Source of the DNA: Terriglobia bacterium
Lineage (GTDB): Bacteria; Acidobacteriota; Terriglobia; Acidiferrales; UBA7541
DNA length: 64,000 nucleotides
Direction: 5' to 3'
Assembly (NCBI GenBank): GCA_020072785.1
Contig: JAIQGG010000007.1
Coordinates: forward strand, 43,794-107,793
In this document: one piece after another, positions 17,526 to 27,780 of the stretch
Layout of the letters: every line of letters starts with the position of its first letter
How positions within the stretch are numbered: position 1 is the stretch's first letter
Notes under the pieces: model-generated
The model's database searches: none
Told to the model about the DNA's origin: nothing
What the model saw: the letters and a program-made list of their open reading frames with translations, nothing else
Position numbers and translations under genes: made by a program

Positions 17526-18014
17526 TCATCGGCCGGTCATCGGACGATCCTCACGCTCAATCCGGAAGTCGTAGCATCCCGCCTCTGTGTCACGAACCTG
17601 AATGTAATCCACATCCACACGTGTGAATAGCTCTTCGACAACCCCTTCGAGCCTGCCATCCGTCACGAACTCCCGCGCCAGAAGCCGCCGGCCGCGGCCA
17701 TAGGCGTTGAGCGTCAGCGGATGCGAGCGCAGGTCCTCCGGAAAGCCGGCATCCTCTGGATAACGGTCGCAGGCTTCGGCATGTATGAAAACAGGCCCCG
17801 GCAGGGGAAGACGCTCGATCTCTTCGAAAGGGTCATAGGTAAACAGAATTCGGCGGTCAACACCGACAGTGAATGTGCGCAGGCAATGCCGGCACGGCCC
17901 GTGTCCGCTGGCTGTCTCGGTATGCGCTGGGTGCCCATAACCGGGCGAGCGCAGCGTCGTACGCACGGCGTTCACCGTTCTTGTCGGAATGGCCACAACT
18001 CGGAATGAACTCAT
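17526..18014 (-). CDS. DUF1203 domain protein
   Basis: A 162-aa cytosolic protein resembling the DUF1203 family: [15 protein letters not shown] at the N-terminus, CRHCLRTF in the middle, [20 protein letters not shown], and a C-terminal strand region with [24 protein letters not shown] precedes the ATG at 18014. The function of the family is unknown; the CxxC pair could bind metal. It is divergent from the ABC transporter operon. Confidence 0.75.
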   Translation of the reverse strand: MSSFRVVAIPTRTVNAVRTTLRSPGYGHPAHTETASGHGPCRHCLRTFTVGVDRRILFTYDPFEEIERLPLPGPVFIHAEACDRYPEDAGFPEDLRSHPLTLNAYGRGRRLLAREFVTDGRLEGVVEELFTRVDVDYIQVRDTEAGCYDFRIEREDRPMTGR

Positions 18015-18189
18015 GTTGCACCCCTCGCCTGATCTTGGAACTCTCGGCCGCCGCTCGGCATGGCCGGCCAGGCCAAGCATGAAGCACAGGCGGTATTCGT
18101 TCTATCCGGAATCTGCTCCCAAATTCGGAGAGCGCAGCCCGGGAGTCTTCTGCGGTACCATGGTCGGGACCGAAGGGCAGTCGCTGGTC

Positions 18190-18972
18190 ATGGCCTTCCT
18201 GCACAAAGCCCGCCGCAACGACTCTTTCTGTGACCGCGAAGCGGTCAACTCTCCCGAAGAAAAGAGCGCCGATTCCGTCTTTCACGTACACGGGATCACC
18301 AAGATCTACCGCATGGGCGAAGTGGAAGTGCCGGCGCTGTGCGGCGTGGACCTGGACCTTTATCCCGGGGAGTTCGTGGTGCTGCTGGGGCCGTCGGGGA
18401 GCGGGAAATCGACACTGCTGAATATCCTGGGCGGACTGGACGTGCCGAGCAGCGGCGAAGTCTTCTACCGCGACCACAATCTCACCACCGCGGACACCGA
18501 GGAGCTGACGCGCTACCGGCGCGAACACGTCGGCTTCGTCTTCCAGTTCTACAACCTGATACCGAGCCTGACGGCGCTGGAGAACACGGCGCTGGTGACG
18601 GAGATCGCGGAAAACCCGATGGACCCGGAAGAGTGTCTGCGGATGGTGGGGTTGGGCGACCGGTTGCAGCACTTTCCGGCGCAGCTTTCCGGCGGGGAAC
18701 AGCAGCGCGTGGCCATTGCGCGGGCAGTGGTGAAGCGGCCGGAGGTACTGCTGTGCGACGAGCCCACCGGGGCGCTGGACTACGCCACGGGCAAGCTGGT
18801 GCTGGACGTGCTGGAGCGCGTGAACCGCGAGTTGCACACGATCACCGTGGTGATCACGCACAACGCCGCCATCGCGGCGATGGCCGACCGCGTGATCCGC
18901 ATCAGCAGCGGGCGCATCGTGGAGATCCGGCGCAACGAGAAGAAGGCTACGCCGGCGGAGCTGGCGTGGTGA
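18190..18972 (+). CDS. ABC transporter ATP-binding protein (MacB/LolD type)
   Basis: A 260-aa nucleotide-binding subunit. Walker [10 protein letters not shown], signature LSGGEQQR, Walker [12 protein letters not shown] and switch histidine in VVITHN are all present. [15 protein letters not shown] is typical of the MacB/LolD exporter family. The start is uncertain: ATG 18190 is the last in-frame start before the domain, and 18160 is an alternative. The N-terminal 35 residues are encoded partly by a palindromic repeat (18227-18249). Seven bases separate it from the permease gene, and an HlyD-type adaptor follows. Confidence 0.9.
   Translation: MAFLHKARRNDSFCDREAVNSPEEKSADSVFHVHGITKIYRMGEVEVPALCGVDLDLYPGEFVVLLGPSGSGKSTLLNILGGLDVPSSGEVFYRDHNLTTADTEELTRYRREHVGFVFQFYNLIPSLTALENTALVTEIAENPMDPEECLRMVGLGDRLQHFPAQLSGGEQQRVAIARAVVKRPEVLLCDEPTGALDYATGKLVLDVLERVNRELHTITVVITHNAAIAAMADRVIRISSGRIVEIRRNEKKATPAELAW
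18227..18249. repeat. dispersed palindromic repeat, copy 2, inside a coding region
   Basis: It matches the element at 3110-3132 at 21 of 23 positions and keeps the GACCGC/GCGGTC stem intact. It falls in frame within the poorly conserved N-terminus of the ABC ATPase, so the protein tolerates it as a linker. Confidence 0.6.
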
Positions 18973-18979
18973 GGCGGTC

Positions 18980-21343
18980 ATGACGGCGCTGCAGAAAAAG
19001 CTGGTGCGCGACCTGTGGCATCTGCGCAGCCAGGTGCTGACGATCGCCGCGGTGGCGGCGTGCGGCATCGCCACCTACGTGACGATGCGCGGGGCCTACG
19101 AATCGCTCACCACGGCGCAGAGCGGCTACTACGCGCGGTATCACTTCGCCGACGTTTTCGTGCAAGTGAAGCGCGCGCCGCGGGCGCTGGCCGCGCGGGT
19201 GGCCCAGATCCCCGGAGTGGCCACGGTGGAGACGCGGGTGGTGGAGGAGGTGACGCTGGACGTGCCGGGGCTGGCGGAGCCGGCGCTGGGGCGGCTGGTC
19301 TCCATCCCGGAACGGCGCGAGCCGCTGTTGAATGCGCTGTGCCTGCGCGAGGGGCGCTGGATCGAACCGGGCGCGGGCAACGAAGTGCTGGCGAGCGAGG
19401 CTTTCGCAAATGCCAACGGGCTGAAGCCCGGCGACACGCTGGGGGCGGTGATCAACGGGCGCTGGGAGCGGCTGTACCTCGCGGGGATCGTGCTGTCGCC
19501 GGAATACGTTTACGAGATACGCGGCGCGGAAGTATTCCCGGACAACCGGCGCTTCGGCGTGCTGTGGATGAGCCGGGAGGCGCTGGGGCCGCCGTTCCAG
19601 ATGGAGGGTGCGTTCAACGACGTGGCGCTGACGCTGGCGCCGGGAGCGAGCGAAGCGGAAGTTTTGACGCGGCTCGATTCCCTGCTCGAGCCCTACGGCG
19701 GGCTGGGGGCCTACGGGCGGGCAGACCAGATCTCGCACCGCTTTCTGAGCGACGAACTGGCGCAGGACCGGGTGACGGGGATTTTCGTGCCCACCATTTT
19801 CCTGGGGGTGGCGGCGTTTCTGATTCATGTGGTGCTGACGCGGCTGGTGAGCACGCAGCGTAATGCGGTGGGGCTGCTGAAGGCGTTCGGCTATGGCAAT
19901 GCCGCGATCGGCGTGCATTACCTGCAGTTCGCGCTGGCGGCCGTGCTGGTGGGAACAGCGGGAGGCGTGCCTCTGGGCATCTGGCTGGGACGCGGGCTGG
20001 CGCGGCTATATGCCGGCTATTTCCGTTTTCCAGAGCTGCACTTCGTGGCCGGGGGCGGGCTGCTGCTGATGGCCATTGCGCTGAGCAGCGCTGCGGCGGC
20101 GCTGGGCGCGCTGACGGCGGTGCGCGCCGCGGCGGCCCTGCCCCCGGCGGAAGCGATGCGCCCGGAATCGCCTCCGGAGTTCCGCGCGGGGCTGGCGGAG
20201 CGCCTGGGGCTGCAGGAATATTTCACGATCTACACGCGGATGATCCTACGCAACCTGGAGCGGCGGCCGTGGAAGGCGGGGCTGACGGTGCTGGGAATGT
20301 CGCTGGCGGTAGCCATCCTGATCGTGGGGTTCTATTTTTACGACGCGATTGATTATCTGGTGCGCGTGGAATTTCAGACGGCGCAGCGGGACGACGTCAC
20401 GCTGACGTTTGCCACCGAGCAGGGAGCCACGGCGCGGCACGATATCGAGCACCTGCCCGGGGTGCTGCGCAGCGAACCTTTCCGCATGGTACCGGCGCGG
20501 CTGCGCCACGAGCACCGCACGCGGCGCGTGGGAATCCTGGGCCTGGACCCCGGCGGGGAGCTGCGGCGGCTGGTGAACCGGCGGCTGGAAACCGTGCAGC
20601 TGCCTCCGGAAGGCGTGGTGCTCTCGGCGAAGCTGGCGGAAATTCTCGGGGTGCGGCCGGGGGATGAGCTGACCATCGAAGTGCTGGAAGGCAAGCGGCC
20701 GGTGCGCAGCGTGCGCGTGGCCGGAACCGTGGACGAACTGATCGGAGTCTCCGCGTATATGGACAAGCGCGCGCTGAACCGCATGCTGCGCGAGGGGGAT
20801 ACGCTTTCCGGAGCCTACCTGGCGGTGGACGCGCGTGCCGCGCCGCGGCTGTACGCGCTGCTGAAGCAGACGCCGGCGGTGAGCGGGGTGGCGGTGCGGG
20901 AAGCAATGCTGCAAAGCTTTTACGCGACCATCGCCGAGAGCCTGCGTATCTCCACGGGCGCACTGGTATTGTTTGCATCGGTAATTGCGGTGGGCATGGT
21001 CTACAATGGCGCGCGGATAGCGCTCTCCGAACGCGGGCAGGAACTGGGGTCGCTGCGCGTGCTGGGGTTCACGCAGCGGGAGATCGGCTGGATGCTGCTG
21101 GGCGAGCAGGGCCTTCTGGCGCTGCTGGCGGTGCCGGCGGGGTTTTTGTTTGGCTATGGGTTCTGCGCGCTGCTGACGGCGGCGATGCAGACGGAGCTGT
21201 ACCGGATGCCGCTGGTAATCAGCGGGCGGACCTACGCGGTGTCGTTTTTCGTGGTGGCGGCGGCCTCGGCGCTGACCGGGCTGCTGATCTTCCGGCGGCT
21301 GCGGCGCATGGACCTGATCGCGGTGCTGAAGACGAGGGAATAG
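18980..21343 (+). CDS. ABC transporter permease with two FtsX domains
   Basis: A 787-aa inner-membrane protein. A first membrane helix near residues 15-35 is followed by a periplasmic MacB-like domain (about 50-250), then an FtsX module (about 265-390, [29 protein letters not shown]). A second helix, periplasmic domain and FtsX module follow (about 650-780, [21 protein letters not shown]). The sequence ends [13 protein letters not shown]. Such proteins use ATP hydrolysis for periplasmic export or lipoprotein/peptide extrusion rather than classical translocation. It is followed one base later by the adaptor gene, forming a three-gene efflux operon. Substrate unknown. Confidence 0.88.
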   Translation: MTALQKKLVRDLWHLRSQVLTIAAVAACGIATYVTMRGAYESLTTAQSGYYARYHFADVFVQVKRAPRALAARVAQIPGVATVETRVVEEVTLDVPGLAEPALGRLVSIPERREPLLNALCLREGRWIEPGAGNEVLASEAFANANGLKPGDTLGAVINGRWERLYLAGIVLSPEYVYEIRGAEVFPDNRRFGVLWMSREALGPPFQMEGAFNDVALTLAPGASEAEVLTRLDSLLEPYGGLGAYGRADQISHRFLSDELAQDRVTGIFVPTIFLGVAAFLIHVVLTRLVSTQRNAVGLLKAFGYGNAAIGVHYLQFALAAVLVGTAGGVPLGIWLGRGLARLYAGYFRFPELHFVAGGGLLLMAIALSSAAAALGALTAVRAAAALPPAEAMRPESPPEFRAGLAERLGLQEYFTIYTRMILRNLERRPWKAGLTVLGMSLAVAILIVGFYFYDAIDYLVRVEFQTAQRDDVTLTFATEQGATARHDIEHLPGVLRSEPFRMVPARLRHEHRTRRVGILGLDPGGELRRLVNRRLETVQLPPEGVVLSAKLAEILGVRPGDELTIEVLEGKRPVRSVRVAGTVDELIGVSAYMDKRALNRMLREGDTLSGAYLAVDARAAPRLYALLKQTPAVSGVAVREAMLQSFYATIAESLRISTGALVLFASVIAVGMVYNGARIALSERGQELGSLRVLGFTQREIGWMLLGEQGLLALLAVPAGFLFGYGFCALLTAAMQTELYRMPLVISGRTYAVSFFVVAAASALTGLLIFRRLRRMDLIAVLKTRE

Positions 21344-21344
21344 C

Positions 21345-22547
21345 GTGCCCTTTCCCAAGAAACGGCGGAAATCGTATGCGTGGCTGGTCGCGCCGGCGCT
21401 GGCGGCGCTCCTGGTTTACGCGCTGTGGCCCGCGGCGGTGCCCGTGGAAACGGCGCGGGCGGAGCGCGGAGCGCTGCGGGTGACCGTGGATGAAGAGGGT
21501 GAGACGCGCGCGCAAGATCGCTTCGTGGTGGCCGCGCCGGTTCCGGGGCGGCTGCTGCGCATCCAGCTGGAAGAAGGCGACGCGGTAAAGCAAGACCAGG
21601 TGGTGGCGACGATCGAGCCTTCGCCGCTCAGCCAGCGCGAGCGGGAAGAAGTGCTGGCACGGGTGGCGGCCGCGGAGGCAGCGCAGCGACAGGCGGAAGC
21701 GCGGCTGGCGCACGCCCGCGCCGATTACGATATGGCGCAGACGGAACGGCAGCGCGGCGAACAACTGGCGCGCAACGGCGTGATCTCCAAGCAGGCGCTG
21801 GATCAGGTGCGCACCGCAGAGCGTTCCACGGCCGAAGAGCTGAAGGCGGCGCAATATGCCGTGCAGGTGGCGGCGGCGGAAATCAAAGTGGCGCGCGCCG
21901 GGCTGGTGGGGCTGGAAACGCAGGGCGACAGGCGGAAACCGGTCGCGGTGCGCTCGCCGGTGGCCGGGCGAGTGCTGCATATCACGGAAGAGAGCGAGCG
22001 CGTGGTGGGCGCGGGAATGCCGCTGCTGGTGCTGGGGGATCCAAAGAAGATCGAGGTGGTGGTGGACGTGCTCTCCACGGATGCGGTGAAAATCGCGCCG
22101 GGTGCGGAGATGCTGCTGGAAGGTTGGGGCGGGGAGCACCCTCTGCGCGCGAAAGTGCGCCTGGTGGAGCCGGCGGGGTTCACGAAGATCTCGGCGCTGG
22201 GGGTGGAGGAGAAGCGGGTGCACGTGATCGGCGATTTCGTGGAAGCCCCGGGACCGCTGGGTGACGCGTACCGGGTGGAAGCGCGGATTGTGGTGTGGGC
22301 GGGCGAAGGCGTGTTGAAGGTTCCAGCGAGCGCCGTGTTCCGGAAGGGCGAGACATGGAGCGCGTTCACGGTCGAAAGCGGGCGGGCGCGGCTGCGCAGG
22401 ATCGAGATCGGACACCGCAGCGAGACGGAAGTGGAAGTGTTGCTCGGGATCGAAGACGGCGCGGAGATCATCGCGCATCCGCCGAACCAGGTGCGCGACG
22501 GCGTGCGCGTGCGAGCGCTGAGTTCCCTGCCCCGTGGAAATCGCTGA
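21345..22547 (+). CDS. HlyD-type periplasmic adaptor of the ABC exporter
   Basis: A 400-aa membrane-fusion protein starting with GTG, one base after the permease stop. A membrane anchor (about 11-27, SYAWLVAPALAALLVYALW) is followed by a biotinyl-lipoyl half (VAAPVPGRLLRIQLEEGDAV), a coiled-coil hairpin (about 100-190, alanine/glutamate-rich), the second lipoyl half (AVRSPVAGRVLHI) and beta-barrel domains. It would bridge the FtsX-type permease to an outer-membrane exit duct, which is not encoded here. Confidence 0.9.
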   Translation: MPFPKKRRKSYAWLVAPALAALLVYALWPAAVPVETARAERGALRVTVDEEGETRAQDRFVVAAPVPGRLLRIQLEEGDAVKQDQVVATIEPSPLSQREREEVLARVAAAEAAQRQAEARLAHARADYDMAQTERQRGEQLARNGVISKQALDQVRTAERSTAEELKAAQYAVQVAAAEIKVARAGLVGLETQGDRRKPVAVRSPVAGRVLHITEESERVVGAGMPLLVLGDPKKIEVVVDVLSTDAVKIAPGAEMLLEGWGGEHPLRAKVRLVEPAGFTKISALGVEEKRVHVIGDFVEAPGPLGDAYRVEARIVVWAGEGVLKVPASAVFRKGETWSAFTVESGRARLRRIEIGHRSETEVEVLLGIEDGAEIIAHPPNQVRDGVRVRALSSLPRGNR

Positions 22548-22584
22548 GTGGCCGCGGGGGAAGAAGAAAGACGGGCGCGGCGGT

Positions 22585-22607
22585 CCTTCGGCGGGCTCAG
22601 GGCAGGC
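22585..22607. repeat. dispersed-type intergenic repeat
   Basis: TTCGGCGGGCTCAGGGCAGG lies between the adaptor gene and the next gene. I recall closely similar strings as widespread intergenic repeats in bacterial genomes. Only one copy is seen here, so this is tentative. Confidence 0.3.
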
Positions 22608-22705
22608 GCCACGCTCCGACGAACCAGGAGCGGGCGGCGGGATCAAGAAACAGCGGGCGCAAGAGTCCTACTGCTGTGTGCCCGGCATCTGCTAGGATGA
22701 GCTCG

Positions 22706-23572
22706 ATGCGTATTCCAATGAAGTTCTCTGGGTTTTTTCTGGGGCTGGCGTTGGCCGCGCTGGCGCCAGGAGCGCGGGCGCAGGCGGCGCCAGGCGGCAC
22801 GGGCGCGCTTGAATTTCAGGCGCGGATCACGCCGACGGGAGCGCGGCCCGAGCCGGTGCGGCAGTTCACGTTTTATCTGCTGCGCAAGAGCTACGCGGAA
22901 ATCGCGCGGGAGGCCGAGGCGGCCGATCCCTTGCCGACGCGCGAACAGTTTATCGACGGGCTGAAGGTCTCCGCGAAGCTGAAGGAGTGGCTGAAGAAGC
23001 ACGAGGCCATGGATCTCACCTCCTCCGAGATCGACGACATGCTCACCGCGGATGACATCATTGCCATCCCGGAATTTCTGGAAGCCTACCTGCGCTCCAA
23101 CAGCGGCGGAGTGACCCAGGGCTTGCCGCGGCCGAAATTCAAGGAAACCGACAAGACCGCGGACCCCGAGCGCTACAAAGTGCTCCACGAGGAGTATCTG
23201 GCGGCGCTGCGCAAATTCATTACCACGAACCTGCAGACGCTCGGCGGTATGGAAGCGTATCTCGATGGGGTCAACCCGGCGCAGCAGTGGAACCAGATTC
23301 GCAGCGAACACCGCCGCCGGCTCGAGCGCCGGATTCCGGAGCTTGCCCAGACCGGCTATCTGGCGGCCAAGGCCGATACGGATCTCGATGGCCGGGCCGC
23401 CCTCAGCGGCCTCCCGGCGGGCGACTACTGGCTGAGCACGCTGGGGCTGGACGCCGCCGCGGGCGACGTGCGCCTGCGCTGGGACGTTGCGGTGCGGGTG
23501 AACGCCGGACAGACCACGCACGCCGAACTCAGCAACCTGAATGGCACGGAAGCGCACGCGGCCACGCCGTAA
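22706..23572 (+). CDS. secreted protein of unknown function
   Basis: A 288-aa protein with a signal peptide (KFSGFFLGLALAALAPGARAQA). The mature part starts with LEFQARITPTGARPEPVRQF and contains a long helical, charged middle (about 60-200). It ends with a beta-rich segment (AALSGLPAGDYWLSTLG, WDVAVRVNAGQTTHAELSN) that reads like a carboxypeptidase-regulatory or transthyretin-like fold. AGGA lies eight bases before ATG 22706; 22697 and 22718 are alternative starts. I do not recognise the family; it is possibly specific to acidobacteria. Confidence 0.65.
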   Translation: MRIPMKFSGFFLGLALAALAPGARAQAAPGGTGALEFQARITPTGARPEPVRQFTFYLLRKSYAEIAREAEAADPLPTREQFIDGLKVSAKLKEWLKKHEAMDLTSSEIDDMLTADDIIAIPEFLEAYLRSNSGGVTQGLPRPKFKETDKTADPERYKVLHEEYLAALRKFITTNLQTLGGMEAYLDGVNPAQQWNQIRSEHRRRLERRIPELAQTGYLAAKADTDLDGRAALSGLPAGDYWLSTLGLDAAAGDVRLRWDVAVRVNAGQTTHAELSNLNGTEAHAATP

Positions 23573-23593
23573 TTCCCGGCGCATCCACTCTTC

Positions 23594-24574
23594 ATGGCAC
23601 TCCTGGCAGCTCTGACCGGCACAGCAGCGATGGCGGGAATCGGCACTCCCTGGCACTGGTTCGCATTCCTGCTCTTCGTACTGCTGGCGGTGGCCCTGGA
23701 TCTGGGCGTCTTTCACCGCAATGCACACCCGGTGCGCTGGCGCGAGGCGGCGGCCTGGAGCCTGGTGTGGGTCGCCATCTCCGTGCTCTTCGGGCTGGGG
23801 ATTCTGCGCTGGTACGGGACACAGCCCGCGCTGGAATATTTCACCGGCTACGTCATCGAGAAATCGCTGAGCGTGGACAACCTGTTCGTCTTCCTGATCG
23901 TCTTCCGGACGTTCCGGGTGGACGCGCGCTACCAGCATCGCATCCTGGGCTGGGGCATCCTGGGTGCGCTGGTGATGCGCGGGGTGATGATCGCGGCGGG
24001 CGTGGCGCTGCTGGCGCGCTTCGCGTGGATCACCTATCTGTTCGGCGGGTTTCTGCTCTACGCGGGGCTGCACATGCTGGTGGCGCGGGAAAAAGAAGCG
24101 CACCCGGAGCAGAACATCATCTTTCGGTTCGCGAAGAGGCACCTGCGCGTGGCCGAGAAGTACCACGACGCAAGCTTTTTCATCCGCGAGGGCGGGCGCT
24201 GGCTGGCCACTCCGCTGTTCCTGGTGCTGCTGGTGATCGAGACCGCCGACGTAACCTTCGCGCTGGACTCCATCCCGGCGGTCTTCGGGATCACGCGCGA
24301 CCCGTTCATCGTCTTCACCTCCAACGTTTTCGCCATCCTGGGTCTGCGCGCGCTCTATTTCCTGCTGGCGGGGGTGCTGGACTATTTCTCCTATCTCAGC
24401 ACGGGGCTGGCGCTGGTGCTGCTGTTCATCGGAAGCAAGATGATCGCGGAGCCGTGGGTGCACATTCCCGTGCACCTCTCGCTGGCCATCGTCGGGGGAA
24501 TTCTGCTGGCGGCGCTGCTGGCGTCGCTGCTGCGCCCGCCCCGCAAGGCGGATGCTCCCGCGCAAAAAGGGTAA
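23594..24574 (+). CDS. TerC-family integral membrane protein
   Basis: A 326-aa protein with about nine membrane segments. It has EKSLSVDNLFVFLIVF and IETADVTFALDSIPAVFGIT, the two acidic motifs of TerC/Alx proteins, which are implicated in manganese export and metal loading of exported enzymes. The gene starts only 21 bp after the preceding stop, so no yybP-ykoY manganese riboswitch can be fitted directly upstream. Length is normal for the family. Confidence 0.9.
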   Translation: MALLAALTGTAAMAGIGTPWHWFAFLLFVLLAVALDLGVFHRNAHPVRWREAAAWSLVWVAISVLFGLGILRWYGTQPALEYFTGYVIEKSLSVDNLFVFLIVFRTFRVDARYQHRILGWGILGALVMRGVMIAAGVALLARFAWITYLFGGFLLYAGLHMLVAREKEAHPEQNIIFRFAKRHLRVAEKYHDASFFIREGGRWLATPLFLVLLVIETADVTFALDSIPAVFGITRDPFIVFTSNVFAILGLRALYFLLAGVLDYFSYLSTGLALVLLFIGSKMIAEPWVHIPVHLSLAIVGGILLAALLASLLRPPRKADAPAQKG

Positions 24575-24713
24575 AGGACGGCGGCTGTTGCGGCCTGCTG
24601 CTGCGGCAGTTCGCGGCGAGGAACTAAAAAGCAGAATGCCGGGCTCCCGTGCCAGGATGAATTCCGCGCGGCGCCACAAAACGAAAATTCACGGTAGAAT
24701 GTTTTCCCGAACC

Positions 24714-25292
24714 ATGGCCAACCCTCTCGCCGCTTCCATTGCTGCACTTGCCGCACCGGATGCTTCCGCTCGCGCCGCCGCCGCCGCCGAACTGTACGAG
24801 GCGGGCCGCGCGCTGTCCGAGCCGGTGGTGCGGCGCTGGCGCAGCGATGCGGAACTGGCGCGGCTGCTCGGCGGAGCCACGCCGCAGATCACCGTGGGAA
24901 TCGCCGTGACGCCGGAAACGTTTGCGCGGATCAGCGCGGCCAACGGCTCGCCGCGGCAGGCCGAGGTGCCGGCGGAACAGGACGCCCGGGAATTCGAGCT
25001 GCACTTCGACGGCGGAATCTCCCTGGACATCCTGACGACGCGGGACCCGGCCGGCAGCGGAGCCGTGGCGCGCTATCTGGCGAAACTGGGCGAAGGCATC
25101 CAGCAGGTGGAGTACCGCACGGAAGACGTGGAGCGCGCGACGCGCATCGTGAAGGAGCGCTACAGCGTGCCGCCGGTCTATCCGGAAACGCGGCCCGGGG
25201 CGAACGGAACGCGGATCAATTTTTTTCTGGCGCCGACGATCGAGAACGGCCGCGTGCTCATCGAGCTGTACGAGGCGCCGGAAAAGACGTGA
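24714..25292 (+). CDS. VOC-superfamily protein resembling methylmalonyl-CoA epimerase
   Basis: A 192-aa protein. Residues 1-90 are alanine-rich and helical. The second half, from about 100, reads GISLDILTTRDPAG, IQQVEYRTEDVERATRIVKE, RINFFLAPTIENGRVLIELYE. The order of strands and the final glutamate resemble the vicinal-oxygen-chelate fold of methylmalonyl-CoA epimerases. Whether the full set of metal ligands is present cannot be judged by eye. ATG 24699 is an alternative start. The enzymatic role is inferred only at fold level. Confidence 0.6.
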   Translation: MANPLAASIAALAAPDASARAAAAAELYEAGRALSEPVVRRWRSDAELARLLGGATPQITVGIAVTPETFARISAANGSPRQAEVPAEQDAREFELHFDGGISLDILTTRDPAGSGAVARYLAKLGEGIQQVEYRTEDVERATRIVKERYSVPPVYPETRPGANGTRINFFLAPTIENGRVLIELYEAPEKT

Positions 25293-25401
25293 GGAGGGGC
25301 GAGCGGCGCGGAGTTCAGTTCCAGCGAGCTCGATCCCGGTGCGCTACGGAGTTCTCCCGCAATACAAAGGACCACGACGGATGACATCCCAGGAGGGTCG
25401 C

Positions 25402-27636
25402 ATGGCTTCCCAGAGAATTGGCGGGAGGATTGGGTGGGTAGTCTTGTGCGCGCTGTTGGGCGTGCCAGCGCTGGTGGCGCGGCCGGCGGTCGCGCAGACG
25501 GCGGCGGCGCCGGCGGCGGGCAAGGCGCTCACCGTGGAGCGCATCTACGGGCAGCCCAGTCTGGGCGGGCGGCTGCTGCGCGGGCTGGCGTGGAGTCCCG
25601 ACGGCCAGCGTCTGGCCTATTTCCAGGGGGATGGGGAGGCGACCGAGCTGTGGGTGACGGACGCGGCGACAGGCGCGCGCAGCCTGCTGCTCTCCGCGGA
25701 AAAACTTTCCTCCCTGCTGCCGGCGGATCCCGCGCAGCCAACGCAGGCCACCGGACTGGGGCGGCGCGCTCCCGCGAGCGAGCAGTGGGCGCCGCGTGGC
25801 GATGCCCTGCTCTTCGCCGGGGCCACGTCGCTGGCCTGGTACGACCTGAAGACACAGAGCGCGCGCAGCCTGGTCACCGGCAAAGAAGCCATCGCGGACG
25901 CCAAGATTTCGCCCGACGGGCGCTGGGTGAGTTTCCTGCGCGAGCACAACCTGTGGCTGGTGAACGTGGCCAGCGGGGAAACGCGGGCGTTCACCACCGG
26001 CGGCACGGAGGACCTGCGCAAGGGCGAGCTGGACTGGGTCTATCCCGAGGAACTGGAGAACAAAACCGCGTACTGGTGGGCGCCGGACTCCTCCGCCATC
26101 GCCTATTTCGAAATGGACGAGCGCCCGGTAACGCGTTACCCCCTCCAGGACTTCACCTCCTACACTGGCGCGACGGCGTACATGCGCTATCCCAAGGCGG
26201 GCGGCGCCAACCCCATCGTACACGTGTACGTGGCCGGCATCGCGGGCGGCGCGGCGCGCCGGATGGACACCGGCAAGGAGACGGACATCTACCTGGCGCG
26301 GGTGAACTGGCTGCCGGATTCCAAGCGCCTGGCGATCCAGCGGCTCAACCGCGCGCAGAATGCGCTGGAGTTGCTCTTCGCCGACGCGGCCACGGGGCAG
26401 ACCCAGGCCGTGCTCACGGAGAAGGATGCCTGCTGGATCAATATCAGCGACGATCTGAATTTCCTGCGCGATGGCAAGCGCTTCCTGTGGTCGAGCGAGC
26501 GCAGCGGCTACCGCCACCTCTATCTGTACCAGACGAACGGCACGCAGCTCGCGCAATTGACCCGCGGGGAGTGGGAGGTCCGGCAGATCGAATCGGTGGA
26601 TGAAGCGAAGGGGCTGGTCTACTTCACCGCCACGGAAAAGAGCCCGCTGGAGCGGCATCTCTATCGCGTGGGGCTGGATGGAACGGATTTTGCGCGGGTC
26701 ACCCGCGAAGAGGGCACGCACGCGGTGAACTTCGCGCCGGACGGGCGCAGCTTCGTGGACACCTACTCGAACACCCAGGCGCCGCCGCGGCAGGAACTGC
26801 TGCGCGCCGACGGCTCGCTCGTGGCTGCGCTCAACGAAAACAAGGTAGCCGAGCTGGCGGAGTACAGGCTTTCGCCGGTGGAATTCCTCACGGTCACGGC
26901 GCGCGACGGAGCGCAGCTCAACGCCATGATGATCAAGCCGCCGGAGTTCAATCCCGCGCGCAAGTATCCGGTCCTCGTCTACACCTACGGGGGGCCGCGC
27001 GCGCAGGTGGTACTGAACGCCTGGGGCGGCAACAATTTTCTGTGGCATCAGATGATGGCCCAGAAGGGCTACATTATTTTTGCGGTGGATAACCGCGGCT
27101 CGGCCGGGCGCGGGCACGCCTTCGAAACGCCGATTCACCTGCACCTGGGTAAGCAGGAGCTCTCCGACCAGCGCGACGGCGCGGCCTATCTGCGCTCGCT
27201 GCCCTACGTGGACGCAGGGCGCATCGGCATCTGGGGCTGGAGCTACGGCGGACACATGACGCTGCACGCCCTGTTCGAGGCCGGCGACGATTTCAAGGCG
27301 GGCTTCGCGGGCGGGCCGGTGACCGCCTGGCGGCAGTACGACACCATCTACACCGAGCGCTACATGGCCCGGCCGCAGGACAACCCCGAGGGCTACCGCG
27401 ACTCCTCGCCGATCAGCCATGTGGAGGGGCTGAAGGGCAAGCTGCTCATCGCCCACGGCACGAGCGATGACAACGTGCATGTGGCGAATACGCTTTCGCT
27501 CGTCAACGAACTGATCGCCAAGGGCAAGTACGTGGAGGTGGCGCTCTTCCCCGGGCGCGGTCACCCGGTCAGCGATCCCCCGGCGCGCATCGTGCTCTTC
27601 CGCCGCGTCACGCAGTTCTTCCTCGACAATCTCTGA
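25402..27636 (+). CDS. S9 family dipeptidyl-peptidase IV-type serine peptidase
   Basis: A 744-aa secreted enzyme. The ATG at 25402 follows AGGAGGG and opens a signal peptide ending ARPAVAQ. A beta-propeller (about 60-490) carries DWVYPEEL, the double-glutamate region that anchors the substrate N-terminus in DPP-IV. The alpha/beta-hydrolase domain has S614 in GWSYGG, D689 in GTSDDNVH and H721 in GRGHP; the Asp-His spacing of 32 equals that of human DPP4. It would release N-terminal dipeptides, preferably after proline or alanine. A periplasmic or surface location fits peptide scavenging. Confidence 0.93.
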   Translation: MASQRIGGRIGWVVLCALLGVPALVARPAVAQTAAAPAAGKALTVERIYGQPSLGGRLLRGLAWSPDGQRLAYFQGDGEATELWVTDAATGARSLLLSAEKLSSLLPADPAQPTQATGLGRRAPASEQWAPRGDALLFAGATSLAWYDLKTQSARSLVTGKEAIADAKISPDGRWVSFLREHNLWLVNVASGETRAFTTGGTEDLRKGELDWVYPEELENKTAYWWAPDSSAIAYFEMDERPVTRYPLQDFTSYTGATAYMRYPKAGGANPIVHVYVAGIAGGAARRMDTGKETDIYLARVNWLPDSKRLAIQRLNRAQNALELLFADAATGQTQAVLTEKDACWINISDDLNFLRDGKRFLWSSERSGYRHLYLYQTNGTQLAQLTRGEWEVRQIESVDEAKGLVYFTATEKSPLERHLYRVGLDGTDFARVTREEGTHAVNFAPDGRSFVDTYSNTQAPPRQELLRADGSLVAALNENKVAELAEYRLSPVEFLTVTARDGAQLNAMMIKPPEFNPARKYPVLVYTYGGPRAQVVLNAWGGNNFLWHQMMAQKGYIIFAVDNRGSAGRGHAFETPIHLHLGKQELSDQRDGAAYLRSLPYVDAGRIGIWGWSYGGHMTLHALFEAGDDFKAGFAGGPVTAWRQYDTIYTERYMARPQDNPEGYRDSSPISHVEGLKGKLLIAHGTSDDNVHVANTLSLVNELIAKGKYVEVALFPGRGHPVSDPPARIVLFRRVTQFFLDNL

Positions 27637-27639
27637 AAA

Positions 27640-27664
27640 GCCGAGGGGCCGGTCTGCCCTCGGC
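27640..27664 (+). terminator. hairpin after the S9 peptidase
   Basis: GCCGAGGG at 27640-27647 pairs perfectly with CCCTCGGC at 27657-27664 around nine bases, three bases past the stop. No T-run follows, so it may act in transcript stability or rho-dependent ending rather than intrinsic termination. Confidence 0.4.
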
Positions 27665-27704
27665 CAGCGCCGGCCGGAGCGGGTGGGGGACAGACCTGCG
27701 GGCG

Positions 27705-27731
27705 TTGACAAACGGCGAAAAGTGGTAAACT
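27705..27731 (+). promoter_or_regulatory. sigma-70-like promoter candidate
   Basis: TTGACA at 27705-27710 and TAAACT at 27726-27731 are separated by 15 bp, slightly short. It lies 50 bp upstream of the ATG at 27781 and downstream of the hairpin that follows the peptidase gene. Confidence 0.45.
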
Positions 27732-27780
27732 TTCTTTAGCCGGAGCTACCCTTCCTCAATACCGGCGATGGACGACCCGC

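Noticed and set aside
23573-23593. yybP-ykoY manganese riboswitch ahead of terC
   Set aside because: Only 21 bp separate terC from the previous gene, too short for the element.
22643-24679. 678-codon open frame opposite the secreted protein and terC
   Set aside because: Spans two real genes and their junction on the other strand; composition is antisense-like.
25315-27711. 798-codon open frame opposite the S9 peptidase
   Set aside because: Antisense to a peptidase with an intact catalytic triad; arginine/glutamine-rich with no family landmarks.
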